DNA from: Apostichopus japonicus
Taxonomy: Eukaryota; Echinodermata; Holothuroidea; Aspidochirotida; Stichopodidae
Direction: 5' to 3'
NCBI RefSeq assembly: GCF_037975245.1
Contig: NC_092579.1
Span: 2,099,001 to 2,163,000 of the forward strand
DNA length: 64,000 nt
Shown: positions 24,244 through 35,636 of the stretch, piece by piece
Position numbering within the stretch: the first letter of the stretch is position 1
How the letters are laid out: each line of letters opens with the position of its first letter
Notes under the pieces: model-generated
The model's database searches: none
What the model saw: the letters and a program-made list of their open reading frames with translations, nothing else
Told to the model about the DNA's origin: nothing
Translations under genes and position numbers: made by a program

Positions 24244-24989
24244 GGCTTTGTTCTATTAATACAAGTGAAGATTACCAAAACAGTGGGCAATGTTCATATT
24301 ATTTAAAGTCAACTAGATTGAGAAGTTTCTGACCACATATCAAGCCACATACAGGTTTTATCTGGAAATTTCAAGGCCATATAGTATACAGTGCCAAGAT
24401 AAAAGGAGACTAAACACGTTCTGGCCTTTACATATTAAGGCAGCCACATTCTAAAGAAAAATATGAATATCAAACTGCATATCAAAATCTGTCAATATAA
24501 AGTGTTTTTTAACAATTTCAAGACAACCATTTATACATTGTTTGAACATATAAATCAATACATGTATGGATACTATTTTCTGGTTATATCTGACAGAAAT
24601 TATTTATGGAAAAATTTCTGGTCATATCTACCTGTCAAACTTGGCAAGGACAAAAATGGCTCACCAATTAAACATTGTGTTGTAAGTCCATAGCAAACAT
24701 TGTAGCAGGTTATTAGTTAATCTGTTAATCAGATGGTACAAAATCAGTGTTTGCTCTACAAATTCTTAGATTGTGCTGCAATGTTCCTGTTGCATAGATT
24801 TGCATACTGTATGTCAATTGAATGATTTGTCATTGTGATAATTCAGGTTTGAAAGGTTGGCCACAAGAGGATTGACTGTGTTGAAAAGGACAAGCTATTC
24901 AGTCAACTTAGCAGCAAGCTAGTTGGCCGGTTGCTGTTGCATTAACTTCGGCAGGTTCAATTAAGTAGTATGTAGTGCAGTGTTCAAAG
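24243..24989. other. No gene seen
   Basis: AT-rich sequence between the LINE tail and a dispersed repeat. The promoter or 5' UTR of the TIR gene may lie between here and 25768, but no TATA-type element stands out. Confidence 0.45.
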
Positions 24990-25366
24990 GCATTGAAGAC
25001 TCACCCCAAACCGTGTGCCGGGCTCTGAAAAAGTTAACTTCCGTTGCTTGCAAGTGAAGTTTTCTGCTTGTAGCTACAAAATGCAGACAATAATGAAACG
25101 TGATACCTTGTTATCTTTAGCTGGACCTGAGATGTCCATCACTGTACATACCGTTTGTACACTGTGCTGTGGCCTGTGGGTATTGACCGCAGCTGTATGT
25201 ACTGACTGTACACTAGTGTCTAATTTATACCGATGGTATCAAGCTGTGTGCATATTTTCTGGGATCGATGGTGGTGTCTTACACATCTGTTACACCTCAT
25301 TTGAAACTAGGTCAGATTACCGGCATGAGACGTTTCTTTTTGCGCGAGTCTTCACACCCTTTAAAT
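24990..25366. repeat. Dispersed repeat of about 375 bp, copy A
   Basis: It matches 32235-32601 over nearly its whole length: GCATTGAAGACTC, AAGTTAACTTCC, TGAAACGTGATACCTTGT, AGCTGGACCTGAGATGTCCA, GTACTGACTGTACACTAGTG and GAAACTAGGTCAGATTACCG, in the same order and orientation, about 85-90% identical by eye. It lies about 400 bp upstream of the first exon of the TIR gene. The ORF inside is not conserved in the second copy, so it is non-coding. Confidence 0.9.
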
Positions 25367-25768
25367 GGTGAGGTCCGTTGTAGTATAAATTGAGTAGAGT
25401 AACTACTGGCAGGTAAGTAAGTTTGCCTATATATATAACTATGCCATGAAATGCAACCTCAGTTCTAGTTCCTAGCATAGTGGTGCTTTTAAAACAAATC
25501 CGAGTAATATTGTTCATTAGTCTTGAATGTACATATTTGTTGAGTTCTGCCTCATTACAATGAGTATATTGGCATTATTTCTTCACTATCAGTAAAATTA
25601 AGACACAAGTATATCGAGTCGTGTGTCATTATTTTCATATCCCGTTGCTAAGTTGTATTGAACTCAATCAAAACCTGATTACTACAATATTGTCAACAGG
25701 CCTGTCCTGAAGCAAAGACATTCAACTCTGAAAATTATCTTTTATCATGTCCAGAACAAACATCCAAG

Positions 25769-28514
25769 ATGAATGATGGAGCATCAGATCCTGGTTTGTT
25801 TATTCGGGATACTATTCAAGTGTTAACACCCAGCGGAGACTGTAAAATCGAGTACTACCTTGGAGACATTTGCAAGTTGAAAGCAAAACATAAAGTTGAT
25901 GTACTGCTTGTCTCGGCTTTCGCAGGTAATCCTATTAATCTTAAGTATATGCAACTTACATCAACAGTTTTGATGTATTCTAGTTAGAAAACCACAACCC
26001 TCAGACATGAATATGATATCACATAAATTAACAAGATTTATTTATACCTAATTGATGGAGTAATTCATCACAAACATAAATCACATACAGTAATATGAAG
26101 ATGATGGATTGATAACATTTAACAGCTCGTTTAAGTAGCTTTAATACTTCTGTATGATCAATTGCATACAACATAGGCATAATCGTTTGGTCCCTTGTAC
26201 AGTAGATTAGTTTTGCAATTGTATCAGAATATTGACACAGTTCTTTTAAGTAGATGTATTGAATGTTGCATCTCTGCTAAATATTGCTATTAAGTCTACA
26301 AATAACGATGCGTCCAGTGCTTATGTGGTTGGTTTTGTACACGCTTTCTTGACAGACCCATTAATTCTGAACAATTGTGTTCTCACAGTACCTGTGCTAG
26401 TGATTTTTGCTATTGAAACTATTTAAGTTTATTGAGTTATACTGTACGTGTACCAATCTGTTGACAACTCAAGGGTCTCTTCACTAAAACTTTAAACAAT
26501 AGTGCAGAGGCCTTTAATTTTTACCCCCAACAAACTCATCCAACCCCCCCCCCTCCCTCCCTTGAAGTCCCTTCCCACACACAAATAATGAAAATGAAAT
26601 ATCCATGAAACCAGCACCTCATCAAGGCATGTACTGTACTTATCAGATACAGAAAATACAGTTACATCAAAAAATAATCCCGAACTGTTCTGAGAGGATA
26701 TGAACAGTGCATTTTTATCGTACTGTTTGTCACGCTGAGTGTGGTCAAACCATGTTTTTGTGCTTTCTCGTGGCCTGCTCAGTTAACTTCACGTGTCACA
26801 TCAAGACTAAATACTTTAAAGTAGACTAAATGAGTACATTGCTTAAACTCTGCTGCAAGTAAAATGCTCTTTACTCAACCTTACATTTAGAGGAAAAAAA
26901 TTGCTTTCTAACTATCCCTGTTCCGCACATAATTTGTAAACTTGTATTTCTTAATCAAATAAAGAGTTTGGATTTCTGCTTTGCATGTTTCTGATTTATT
27001 TAACATTTAAAATTCACAGATAATTATAAACCAACACCGAAGTCATTCATAGGTGCACTGTCTAATTCTCTTGGGTTGAGTGTTGAAGAACTAGCAGAAA
27101 ACAAGGCTGAAGATTTGAGAACCTATTACTCCTGTTGGGTTTCGAAACCTTTGTCAAAACATCTTCCATTCAACAGACTTCTCTGTTTCGAGCCAAACTG
27201 GTGAGTTAAATCCCTTGGGTCCACTCGCAGGGTAACAGTTTCCCTCATGGCTCATACAATGGTCAGTACAAAATTCTTAAGATAGATACAGAACCTTCGT
27301 TCCAGCAACATATTTCTCCTTTGGGGATAGAGATCCAGACACTCATGTGGTAACAGGTCTTTTGAGGTTGCTGCCCCTCGTCTTTGGAATACACTACAGT
27401 ACCATTAAACTAAAGTCGTGCACCAGCATTTTGACTTTCAAAGAACTCCTTAAAACTCATCTCATGAGTGAAGCTTTCAGTGATTTAGATTTAATTTAAA
27501 TTTTTCTGTTCTTTTACCATACCTTTTGTTTTCTCTATTTTGCGCCTTTAGCACCCTGCAGGGCGGGTATGAGTGCATTATAAATCGCTATTATTATTAT
27601 TAACTGATCAATAGCCCGATGATATCATATATTTATGGACTTTTCTTTCACTTATTTCAGGAGTGTGTCACCGCATCCAAAGGTACTAGTTGGAGATATA
27701 TTTAGGTGTCTGGTACCTGTCCTACAGAAAGAACGAGGGACTGTCATTACTCCTATCCTGACCAGTGGGAGCCAAGTAAGGTCAACAAGAATTGAAAATG
27801 AAAGAAAACTTAGGAAGTGTTTGTTTAAAACAGGATGCATGAAGGATCACTTACTACATAGATTTACAATATAACAATTGTTTTTTTTTTTTGTATACTG
27901 TGTAATGTGACGATTTGAGTAAATACATTGCAATACAGACAACCATCTCTGTTTCTACATCTTTTGAGAAAAGAGGAGGCTAAGTTTTCTGAAGATAAAG
28001 TTGCTACTGCTCTTTTCTATGCCGATATTTTATGTCTTGTGATTTAAAATGGTTTGGATAGCTATGCTGGGCTTAGGGCTGTAGACTTTCAAAGAGATCA
28101 TATCTGGCAGCCTCTGAAAGATGAGGCATTTAGGGGAAGTACAATATTTGTCTGCATTAGATTAGAGATCAGAGAAGTAAGTCACTGAACAGAATAAAGT
28201 ACTTTAGCTTAAGAAAGATGAGATGGTTTTGTTTTGTTCACATTTTTCATCAATATTATTAATAGTCATATTTTTGTTATGTTTTTATTATTATTATTTA
28301 GGGATTTGCTGAAGCTGAGATTGTATATGCCATGGTTGAAGCTGCAGTCAAGTGGATGAAAGTTGGCCTGCCATTGAAATGTCTTAAGATTGTTCAGTAT
28401 GCCATCTTCAACAACGGAAAGCAGATCGCGACTCACTTACGAGAATATGAGGCGGTACAGAAGGTGTTTGAAGAGTTGAAAGAAAGATATGACATGCAGT
28501 ATCTCTTACCAAAG
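25769..28514 (+). other. Macro-like domain (exons 1-4 of the TIR gene)
   Basis: Residues 1-222. Landmarks resemble a macro fold: YYLGDICKL (30-38), VDVLLVSA (43-50), then a glycine-bearing loop TPILTSGSQGF (143-153) followed by a helix and a strand-helix end, LKIVQYAIFNN then AVQKVFEELKERY. In macro domains the GDI..L and VDAIVNAAN strand and the GTG..G loop line the ADP-ribose pocket. Here the NAAN motif is replaced by VSAFAD, so binding or hydrolysis cannot be assumed. A SLOG-type Rossmann fold is an alternative. Confidence 0.5.
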
Positions 28515-31500
28515 GTTTGTTTCTACCTTTATACCACCCACTGAATAGAATGTGTCACCATTGTCTCCTTCTGCTCTCGCAAAATTTTTAGAGTTAAGAA
28601 CAACAATTTGTGAATGCTAAGATTTGAGGAGCAGTACTGTACTCATCACTGTTACTCGGTATAACAGTTTTGGTAAAATTTGTGACCTTGACAGGGTTTT
28701 TCTCTTAAAGGCTACTCTGAAAGAGTACGATGTTTACATATCAGGAAGCAAGGACGATGCTGAGGTGTCAGCAAGAATACAAGACGAACTTAGACGAGTC
28801 TTTCCCAAAATAAGGATAAAAGTCGGAAGTGACCAGAAGATGATGGAAGGAGAATCCTGGCAAGATGATATGTACAATACAATGATGAAATCTTCCAGAG
28901 TGATCACAGGTATTATTGCTATTAAATAATTCTTCTAGTTTTTATAAGGCACTCCATGACACTGCCCCTGAGTTCCTATCATTCCTTGTTTGTTACAAAG
29001 GAGGGGTAAACCAAAAACTTCTCTCCAATGATGGTAATATTCTTGTAATCCCTTGTTCTTGGACCTCGTTCGGTGAATTTGCTGTTGCTGGTCCTGGCAT
29101 GTGGAATTATCTTCCTATTGATATGTAAATGTGCTCCTCATTTGGTCTTTATAATTGTCAACTTGAAAGAAACTTATCGTTTCAAACAAACTATTGATGT
29201 TTGATCTGTTCTGCTTTCTTTTTGTAGCTTTTATCCATCTTGCTCCATTCGCTGTACAGCGCAAGAGAATATTTTATAGTTGCCTATCATCTCTTGTGGT
29301 AGCTGGAGATACATTCCACTCAGTAATAATCTACAGCATATAAATAATGATTATTAAGTACCGGTTAAAATTCCTGACTTGTGGTTATTCAGCAGAGCTA
29401 AAGACAACATTTTGATTACACATTTGCTGGTTATCCATGTAATGAACCAGAAGGACTTTGTAAAGATATTCCACAGTAAAACTGTGTAGAGAGTTAGACG
29501 TGATTAGGGTGATATCCTCTACACCCTAAACACTGCTCAGCAATAACCAGATCCCCTTGCAGCAATATGAGTCTGTCCCATTCATACACAGAGAAAAGGT
29601 AACATCTAGTGTTGATTTTGGCACTGATCACATGATCACATTTCTATAGTCTAACCAATAAAATTTTTTGAAAGTTAAGTTCTTAAAGAAATTCCTTATA
29701 GCCCGGACGTTTTGTTTTGTGTGAATAAGGAGCACTTATAAATGTGCCCAACTTGTTGTGCTTTGTAAAATTATCACAAACCAAGTTTCCTATTTCTATA
29801 TTCTACCCTATAAAAATTGTTGAAAGTTAATTTCTTACCAGTTCTCAGCCCAAAGTATTTGCAAGATGCAGCCTGCATAGAGCAATACAACATCGCCCTC
29901 TGTTGTAACCGCAGGGCCCACAAAGACCTGTTGGCGCCATTTTATGCAGAGAATGTCCCAGACTTGCCCTCCTACATGCAACTCGTGCAATACGTTGACT
30001 GCAGGTAAATATTATAAACCTTTCCCTCATCACTTACAGACAAATCTTTAAATTTTGAGACTCTTGCAATCAAAATGAAAGGTAATGATGGATTCCAATA
30101 GAATGTAGTATTTAATCATATATGCAAACTTAAAGAGGTATTGCCGCTTAACAAATAGACATAGGTTTACTTCAAATTTGTCAGTTATTACCAGTTAATA
30201 TTTGAATAATTTTGCCTTAATTACATTGCCTCGTTACTAAGACTTTAGTTTTGGAAGACCAGATTGGACAGCTTTAAAGTAGTGTTGAGTTCATTGGACA
30301 AGGAGTTATTTTAGTAAGTGGAAGCCCATTCTCTGTAATGTTGTATACAATTTATAAATGACATTGATCTAGTTGGGTGGTGTATATCTGTGTACTGTCT
30401 ACAAAACTTAAAAAGGAAGCAATACCACCAAACTTTCTAAAGAATCACCTTTGCATTTGTTTGTGTGTATTTGAACTTAATCTTATGCCTGAAAGTTCAA
30501 TCCTTCTAGTCGTTACTAGATAAGTACATTTTATTTCATATCATTCAACATCCAAGCTTGACAAAATAATGATGATAACTGCAAGCATTAAATACCCACT
30601 TCAGAAGGTCTCTTCAGAGACTTTCCATGACAGTTAAACTTTCTGCCGAAGGCACATTGTAAACTCTAATTGTGGTATGGCACCACTTATCTCATTGATC
30701 AGAAATAACTCCAGCAACCAGATCTCCGAGGGCTGCAAGAATCTGGCCCGTTCAATTTCGACAAGTGCAGCCAACATCCATTCCGATATCCATTGGATGA
30801 CCTTGAACCCAGTGAAGTATGATGTGTTTCTATCGTACTCACATGCAGATACAACAAAGGCAAACCAGTTACGCGAATGTTTACAAAAGGAAGATCCCAA
30901 CTTAAGGCTGTTCTTTGACATTCAGGAAATCAAACAAGGTTAGTGTATAAACAAGAAAACATTTTTGTTTTTAACTTGAAGAGAGCAAACTTTGCATGAT
31001 AAACCTAGTACCTTTTCTGCAGATTAAGAAAATGGGGAGGTGTTTGAGATAGCTATGCCTTGACATTTGAAACTATTCTCGGCTGCCATAATTTAGGCAC
31101 TGTTCTATAAATCAGTCTATGTTCATCGAGTCTTCAGTATCAGGCTTAAATGTCTCAAAGCCAAAACTCAACAAAGGAGAAGTTCATGACAAATGATTAA
31201 ATGTTTTACATATTTTGTTGATGTCCTTCAAAAGTGGTGGCGTCTAACTGTTGTTTCCTTGCTTAGTTTAATACCATTATCATGACTTCTAATGACATCA
31301 CATTGGCAGTGTCTAGTAACGATATTATAGAACTGCTTGTATTTTGCATTTGCATGAATTTTACATAGTTGTCAAACAGTGACACATAATTTCACAGTCT
31401 TTGACACAAAACGTTCAAGAAAAAAATATGTCATGGGGGGAAGTGTGTTTGATCAATGTGACATTACACTTGCTTGCTACAAAAGATAAACTTCACAGTG

Positions 31501-34500
31501 TGTGGTTATACATACAGCAGCTGGTAGTGATTGCATGTACATTGCAACAGGATGTAATAAGTATTTTTTTTCTTTTCCATGCCCAAAGTATATTGACCTC
31601 AAGTCTATTCTCAATTTTCCTTTACTTTCTTTTTGCTGTAGGTAAAGCTTGGCAAAGGCTCCTATACCATTCCATTGATGGTACCACAGTCTTCGTTGCC
31701 ATGGTTTCCGAGCGGTACCTACAGTCAGCTGTTTGCAATGAGGAATACAGGCTAGCATTAGCAAAGCTCTGGTCTGAGGTAGTTTTCAAGCGTCTATTTG
31801 TTTCTGGGTTTGATTGATTCACTCGATTAGTTTAAATACTAGACTATAAATGACATAAACAAACTTAATCTTCGATCTCCTGATCCAAAATGGTGCACCA
31901 AATCTTAAGGCACTGTGTCAAAAGAAAATCTGCAGCCGTAGAAATCTGAAGCTAACACAAAGTACCCCAACATTTCTTTTTAGTGGTTACAATGTTTTAA
32001 AGAATTGCAACTTGGTATTTTGCATTATTTTTACCTTATTGGATTATTTGAAATATTATTGAGAGGACATTGTACTAAGTTGATATCATTGAGCAGGTCT
32101 CTTCCATCCTGTCCATTGTTTGGCCTGTTACTGCTTAGTGATGCATACATGTAGGCAATAGAATCGCCACAAAATTCTGGTATTATAGTCTGTCAAATAT
32201 TCTTGTCAGAATGAACAGTTGCAGTCTCTTAAATGCATTGAAGACTCGCCCCAAACTGCGTGCAGCCATCTGAAAAGTTAACTTCCCGATGCTTGCAAGT
32301 GGCGTTTTGTTTGTGTCGCTACAAAATGCAGACAGTACAGTAATGAAACGTGATACCTTGTAATCTTTAGCTGGACCTGAGATGTCCATCGCTGTATCGT
32401 TTGTACACTGTGCTGTGGGTATTGACAGCAGCTGTATGTACTGACTGTACACTAGTGTCTAATTACCGATGTTTGCAAGCTGTGTGTGTGTATTTTCTGT
32501 GATCGATAGTGGTGTCTAATACTTCTGTTACACCTCATTTGAAACTAGGTCAGATTACCGGCATTAGCTGTTTCTTTTTGCATGAGTCTTCACAACCTTT
32601 AATTCAGCAGTATTGTACCAAAATATATTACAGCCTTTATTTGGTTTTGACCCTTTTTCCCCAAGGGAGATCCTTTGAAACTACTTGTACTGAAGATTGA
32701 GGACATTAGGGATTTACCCAGGGAGTACACCGACGCCACGACAGTCAGTGCAGTAGACGATTTCTCTGACAAAATCAAGACTTTGAGTCATGATATCGTG
32801 AAGTGTTTACATGACAAACATCCTTCGAAGAAGTCCAAGATTAAATTCCACAAAACTAAAGCTAATATTGATGTTGCTAAGGTAATTTGTTGTTTTGTTA
32901 ATTTTTTTTTTCTTTCACTTCACATATTTCTCTTCTGTTTTCTTTTCAATTTGGGAAAATATTCTCAATTAGAGATTGAAAGACAAGTAAAAGGGTGGGG
33001 TAGAAAAGCAATGGGCTTGATAAAATAATTAATTTGTAAATAATTAGTCATTTTCAGTATTTTATCTGTAGGCTCTAATATTGATATTTCCAAACTTAAA
33101 AGTTACTCATAAATTTGCATTTGACAGACAAAATGGGAACATATACTAGTCCAGTCCATGTTTCTACTTATGATCTGATGTTGCTATGTTGATGTATTAT
33201 ATGAACAGATTTAATCTAACTTCAACTAAAGTCATCTCCTTCCAAAAATCTGATATTACTTGCACTGCTAAACAGTCTGGCACAGATGATTAGTGAAAGA
33301 GTTAGGCTCATCGCAGTAGATACAGACTATAATTGAAACATTCAGACTTGTAACAGTAGACGCATACTATAATTGAGACAGTCAGACTCATAGCAGTAGA
33401 CACAGACTAATAGTGAAACATTCAGACTAACAGCTGGAGACAGCAGTGACCAAAGGCCTGAAGAAACTGTGTATTAATAATATTATGTATGTGATTCAAC
33501 CCAGAACATAGAAAATCCATTAATGCTTTAATTCATTATCACAGCTTAACATAACATGTTCAACCTGGTTAGCCCTCGATTGGTTTATTACCAGAAATTG
33601 TCCAGGTATCAGGTGATCTATGAAGTATCCAAAGTTGGCTTCCTTATCTTAGCTAATGAAGCAGCTGCAGCAGGAATAAACTATCACAAAAGAGCTCGAG
33701 GAGCAAGATAAGTAAAGCACCTTTGCTTTCTCCTTGGATCATGTGTTACCCAGAAAATCACTGGTTCTTTTCTGGGTATAAACCAAGTGAGGACTAACCA
33801 GGTTGAACTTGTATTGAAAGCTCATATGCAATATTCACCTTTCATCCCCTATTTATTTAACTTTTTCTATGTTCTATCCTGTTTCACTTTTAAGGGTAAG
33901 ACTTTGAATTTAGACAAAGAAGCTTCTAAACTTCGACGACTCTGTTTCAAGAAGCGATTCCCTGACTATAAGTTGGTTATTGAGAAAGGCTTGCAAGTTT
34001 CTCTCAAAGACCAGACACAGCAAGAGACAAGATGTCACATCGCAATTAGTTTCGATAAACTTGACCAGAAATACGCCAGTTACATTCAGTCTAATTTACA
34101 ACAATTAGCTCCGCATTTGAACGTCAAAATGACTTGTGGGGACAACAAGGTCAGGTTGGCTGCCATGGAAACTGCAGACAGGATTGTTGCCCTCCTGTCT
34201 CCAAACTACCTGGAATCACCAGAGCAAGTTGAGGAGTTCCATGTAGCGATTTATCGACAGAGGATGGCGAACAAGTCGTTGCCGATTCTATATCCGATAC
34301 AGCTTCACGCTCTGCCTCCAAAACCAACCTATTTTCGTATTGTGCCCTACGTGGTCAGTGTTGAAGACGAACTTTGGCAGGAAGTCTGCCAAACTATGCC
34401 AGATACCGTGCTGTCGTCCAAGTTATACGACCTGAAGTTCAGACGAACAGAGAAAATCGCCCTAGATGTGGTGATTTCTGATCTTATTTCACTAGCAGAG

Positions 34501-35521
34501 AAGCAAAGGTAAGTCGCTTATCCACAGAAGTTTTAAATTATTATTATGTTCCAATTTACCATTACTGCAGACAACTCACATTTGATAGTTTCAGGTTACA
34601 AGGGCGTAGGAACCGGGGGGAATGGGGGGCGCCAGCCCCCCTAGTGAAAAATATGGGGGCGGAAGTATCATTCCGCCCCCCGCTTAGCAAGTCAGAAAAC
34701 CCCTTTTTCAATTCTCAATAAATGATAACAACATTTGTCATTTTAGCAGAAAACATTTTGGCAGAAAAAAATCTCATTTGGAGCACCAGACACCCCCTCC
34801 CCTTAGACCCCTCCCCCAGGCCGACCATCAGTCTCCAGCCCCCCCACTCAAAAGTGCCTTCCTACGCCACTGGCAGGTTAACATAATATTAAAGTGCATA
34901 ACAGTCCAAAAATCGTTTACTTACCCTAACCATTTCCTCTCCTGTTTTTAATATGAATTAAAACTGTAGACTCTGAAATTAATGCCGGAATTGAAACATG
35001 GTAGTAATTGGTGTAAAATCATTGAAATTCAAGAATATGCTCTTTCAAAATTCATGAGAACATCCCCTTTACATCTCTGTCCATTATTTACTCAATTATA
35101 TAGAAATAAACTAGAGCAATGTTTTAGAAGTTTTTATTCATAGAAATATTCCAATGACCGAAAGTTTTAAACTTATAAGTAGTAACGAAAGAAAAACATT
35201 TGAAAAAAAAAAAATTGAGCTTTTGTGTAATGGTGATGAATGACATATTTAGAAGTTGTAATATTGAGTACAATTTCTCCATCTTAAATGTTGTTTAGTT
35301 TGACATACATAAGAGGACAATCAAGGAAAGTGATCAAGGTTAAGAGGTGATTATAGATTTAAGTCATAGCAGATGTTTTTTATCTACTTATTTTTTGCAG
35401 CAACTACAAAGAAAATCAGACATTGAAACCACAACCATCCCTGATAAACATTTCAGAGGTGATGTCTGAAATCTCTCTCAAAAACAGGAACCAATCAAAA
35501 GGACATCTGAGTGGGGATTAA
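25769..35521 (+). CDS. Macro-like domain fused to three TIR domains (11 exons, about 783 aa)
   Basis: Exons: 25769-25925, 27020-27200, 27661-27775, 28302-28514, 28711-28909, 29842-30004, 30703-30938, 31642-31778, 32666-32881, 33895-34508, 35401-35521. All introns are GT-AG, every phase fits, and the sum is 2352 nt ending in TAA. Domains: macro-like (residues about 20-220), TIR1 (228-342), TIR2 (381-530), TIR3-like (585-700), then a polar tail. No signal peptide or membrane span is seen, so it is probably cytosolic. TIRs signal or cleave NAD+, and macro folds bind ADP-ribose derivatives; a combined immune or NAD-signalling role is inferred. The frame is open upstream of the chosen ATG to an acceptor-like CAACAG at 25700, so the start may be further 5'. 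Domain order could differ if alternative exons exist. Confidence 0.82.
27240..27602 (+). mobile_element. CR1/L2-type LINE 3' end in intron 2
   Basis: The text reads AAPRLWN-like sequence (VAAPRLWNTL order, with frameshifts), then SILTFKELLKTHLMSEAF, and ends GCATTATAAATCGCTATTATT, the stem-and-ATT tail of L2-type elements. It is a short, decayed fragment between exons 2 and 3 of the TIR gene. Confidence 0.65.
28711..30004 (+). other. TIR domain 1, glutamine at the catalytic column
   Basis: Exons 5-6, residues about 223-342. It contains EYDVYISGSKDD (box 1), SDQKMMEGESWQDD (BB-loop region with G and W) and VLSPKYLQDAACIEQYNIAL. In the C-x-x-E-Y column where catalytic TIRs have glutamate this domain has Q303, with a glutamate one residue earlier (E302). 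It may therefore be a scaffold or regulatory TIR. Confidence 0.75.
28930..29130 (+). mobile_element. CR1/L2-type LINE fragment in intron 5
   Basis: The frame reads FYKALHDTAPEFLSFLV, then FGEFAVAGPGMWNYLPID, typical of the C-terminal end of CR1/L2 reverse transcriptases. It is flanked by TIR1 exons 5 and 6 and is inactive. Confidence 0.65.
30703..32881 (+). other. TIR domain 2, catalytic-type glutamate present
   Basis: Exons 7-9, residues about 381-539. It shows the clearest TIR text: KYDVFLSYSHAD, LRLFFDIQEIKQGKAW, VFVAMVSERYLQSAVCNEEY and LKLLVLKIEDI. E456 occupies the catalytic column of NADase TIRs. This is the best candidate for enzymatic activity in the protein. Confidence 0.85.
32235..32601. 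repeat. Dispersed repeat of about 370 bp, copy B (intron 8)
   Basis: Second copy of the repeat at 24990-25366, in the same orientation, inside the intron between exons 8 and 9. It ends about 65 bp before the exon 9 acceptor. Confidence 0.9.
33307..33428. repeat. 40-bp minisatellite, three copies (intron 9)
   Basis: The unit runs from CTCATCGCAGTAGA to GAAACATTCAGA and is repeated three times with substitutions (CTTGTAACAGTAGA, CTCATAGCAGTAGA). No other function is visible. Confidence 0.75.
33558..33808. mobile_element. MITE with GTTCAACCTGGTTAG inverted repeats (intron 9)
   Basis: The left end GTTCAACCTGGTTAGCCCTC and right end GACTAACCAGGTTGAAC are inverted repeats of about 36 bp, including TTGGTTTAT...CCAGA. 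It is 251 bp long, without an ORF, and ends about 86 bp before exon 10. A related copy starts at about 63808 in the window. No clear target duplication was seen. Confidence 0.8.
33895..34508 (+). other. TIR-like domain 3, diverged
   Basis: Exon 10, residues about 585-700. CHIAISFDKLDQKYASYIQ aligns with box 1, VALLSPNYLESPEQVEEF with the SP.YL...C..E region (E653 in the glutamate column), and SLPILYPIQL with the next strand. The G..W of the BB loop is missing. The exon starts with a basic linker (540-583) and ends in a helical C-terminal part. Confidence 0.65.
34599..34872. mobile_element. hAT-type MITE, GGGCGTAGGAA family (intron 10)
   Basis: It runs CAAGGGCGTAGGAACC ... TTCCTACGCCACTG, with short inverted repeats and an 8-bp target duplication TCAGGTTA / GCAGGTTA (7 of 8). 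Inside are G- and C-rich blocks like those in the element at 6347. It is non-coding and lies 90 bp downstream of exon 10. Confidence 0.75.
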
Positions 35522-35636
35522 AAAATCACATCCTTCATTGAGGATAGAAAGTTGCTGCTGCCCTCTATATTTGTACAAAGTAAACATGTCTTCTCTCATT
35601 ACTATCCAAAGGTATTTGATATTACCCATGTTACCA

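Noticed and set aside
25015-25371. 118-codon ORF upstream of the TIR gene
   Set aside because: It lies wholly in a dispersed repeat whose second copy does not keep the frame.
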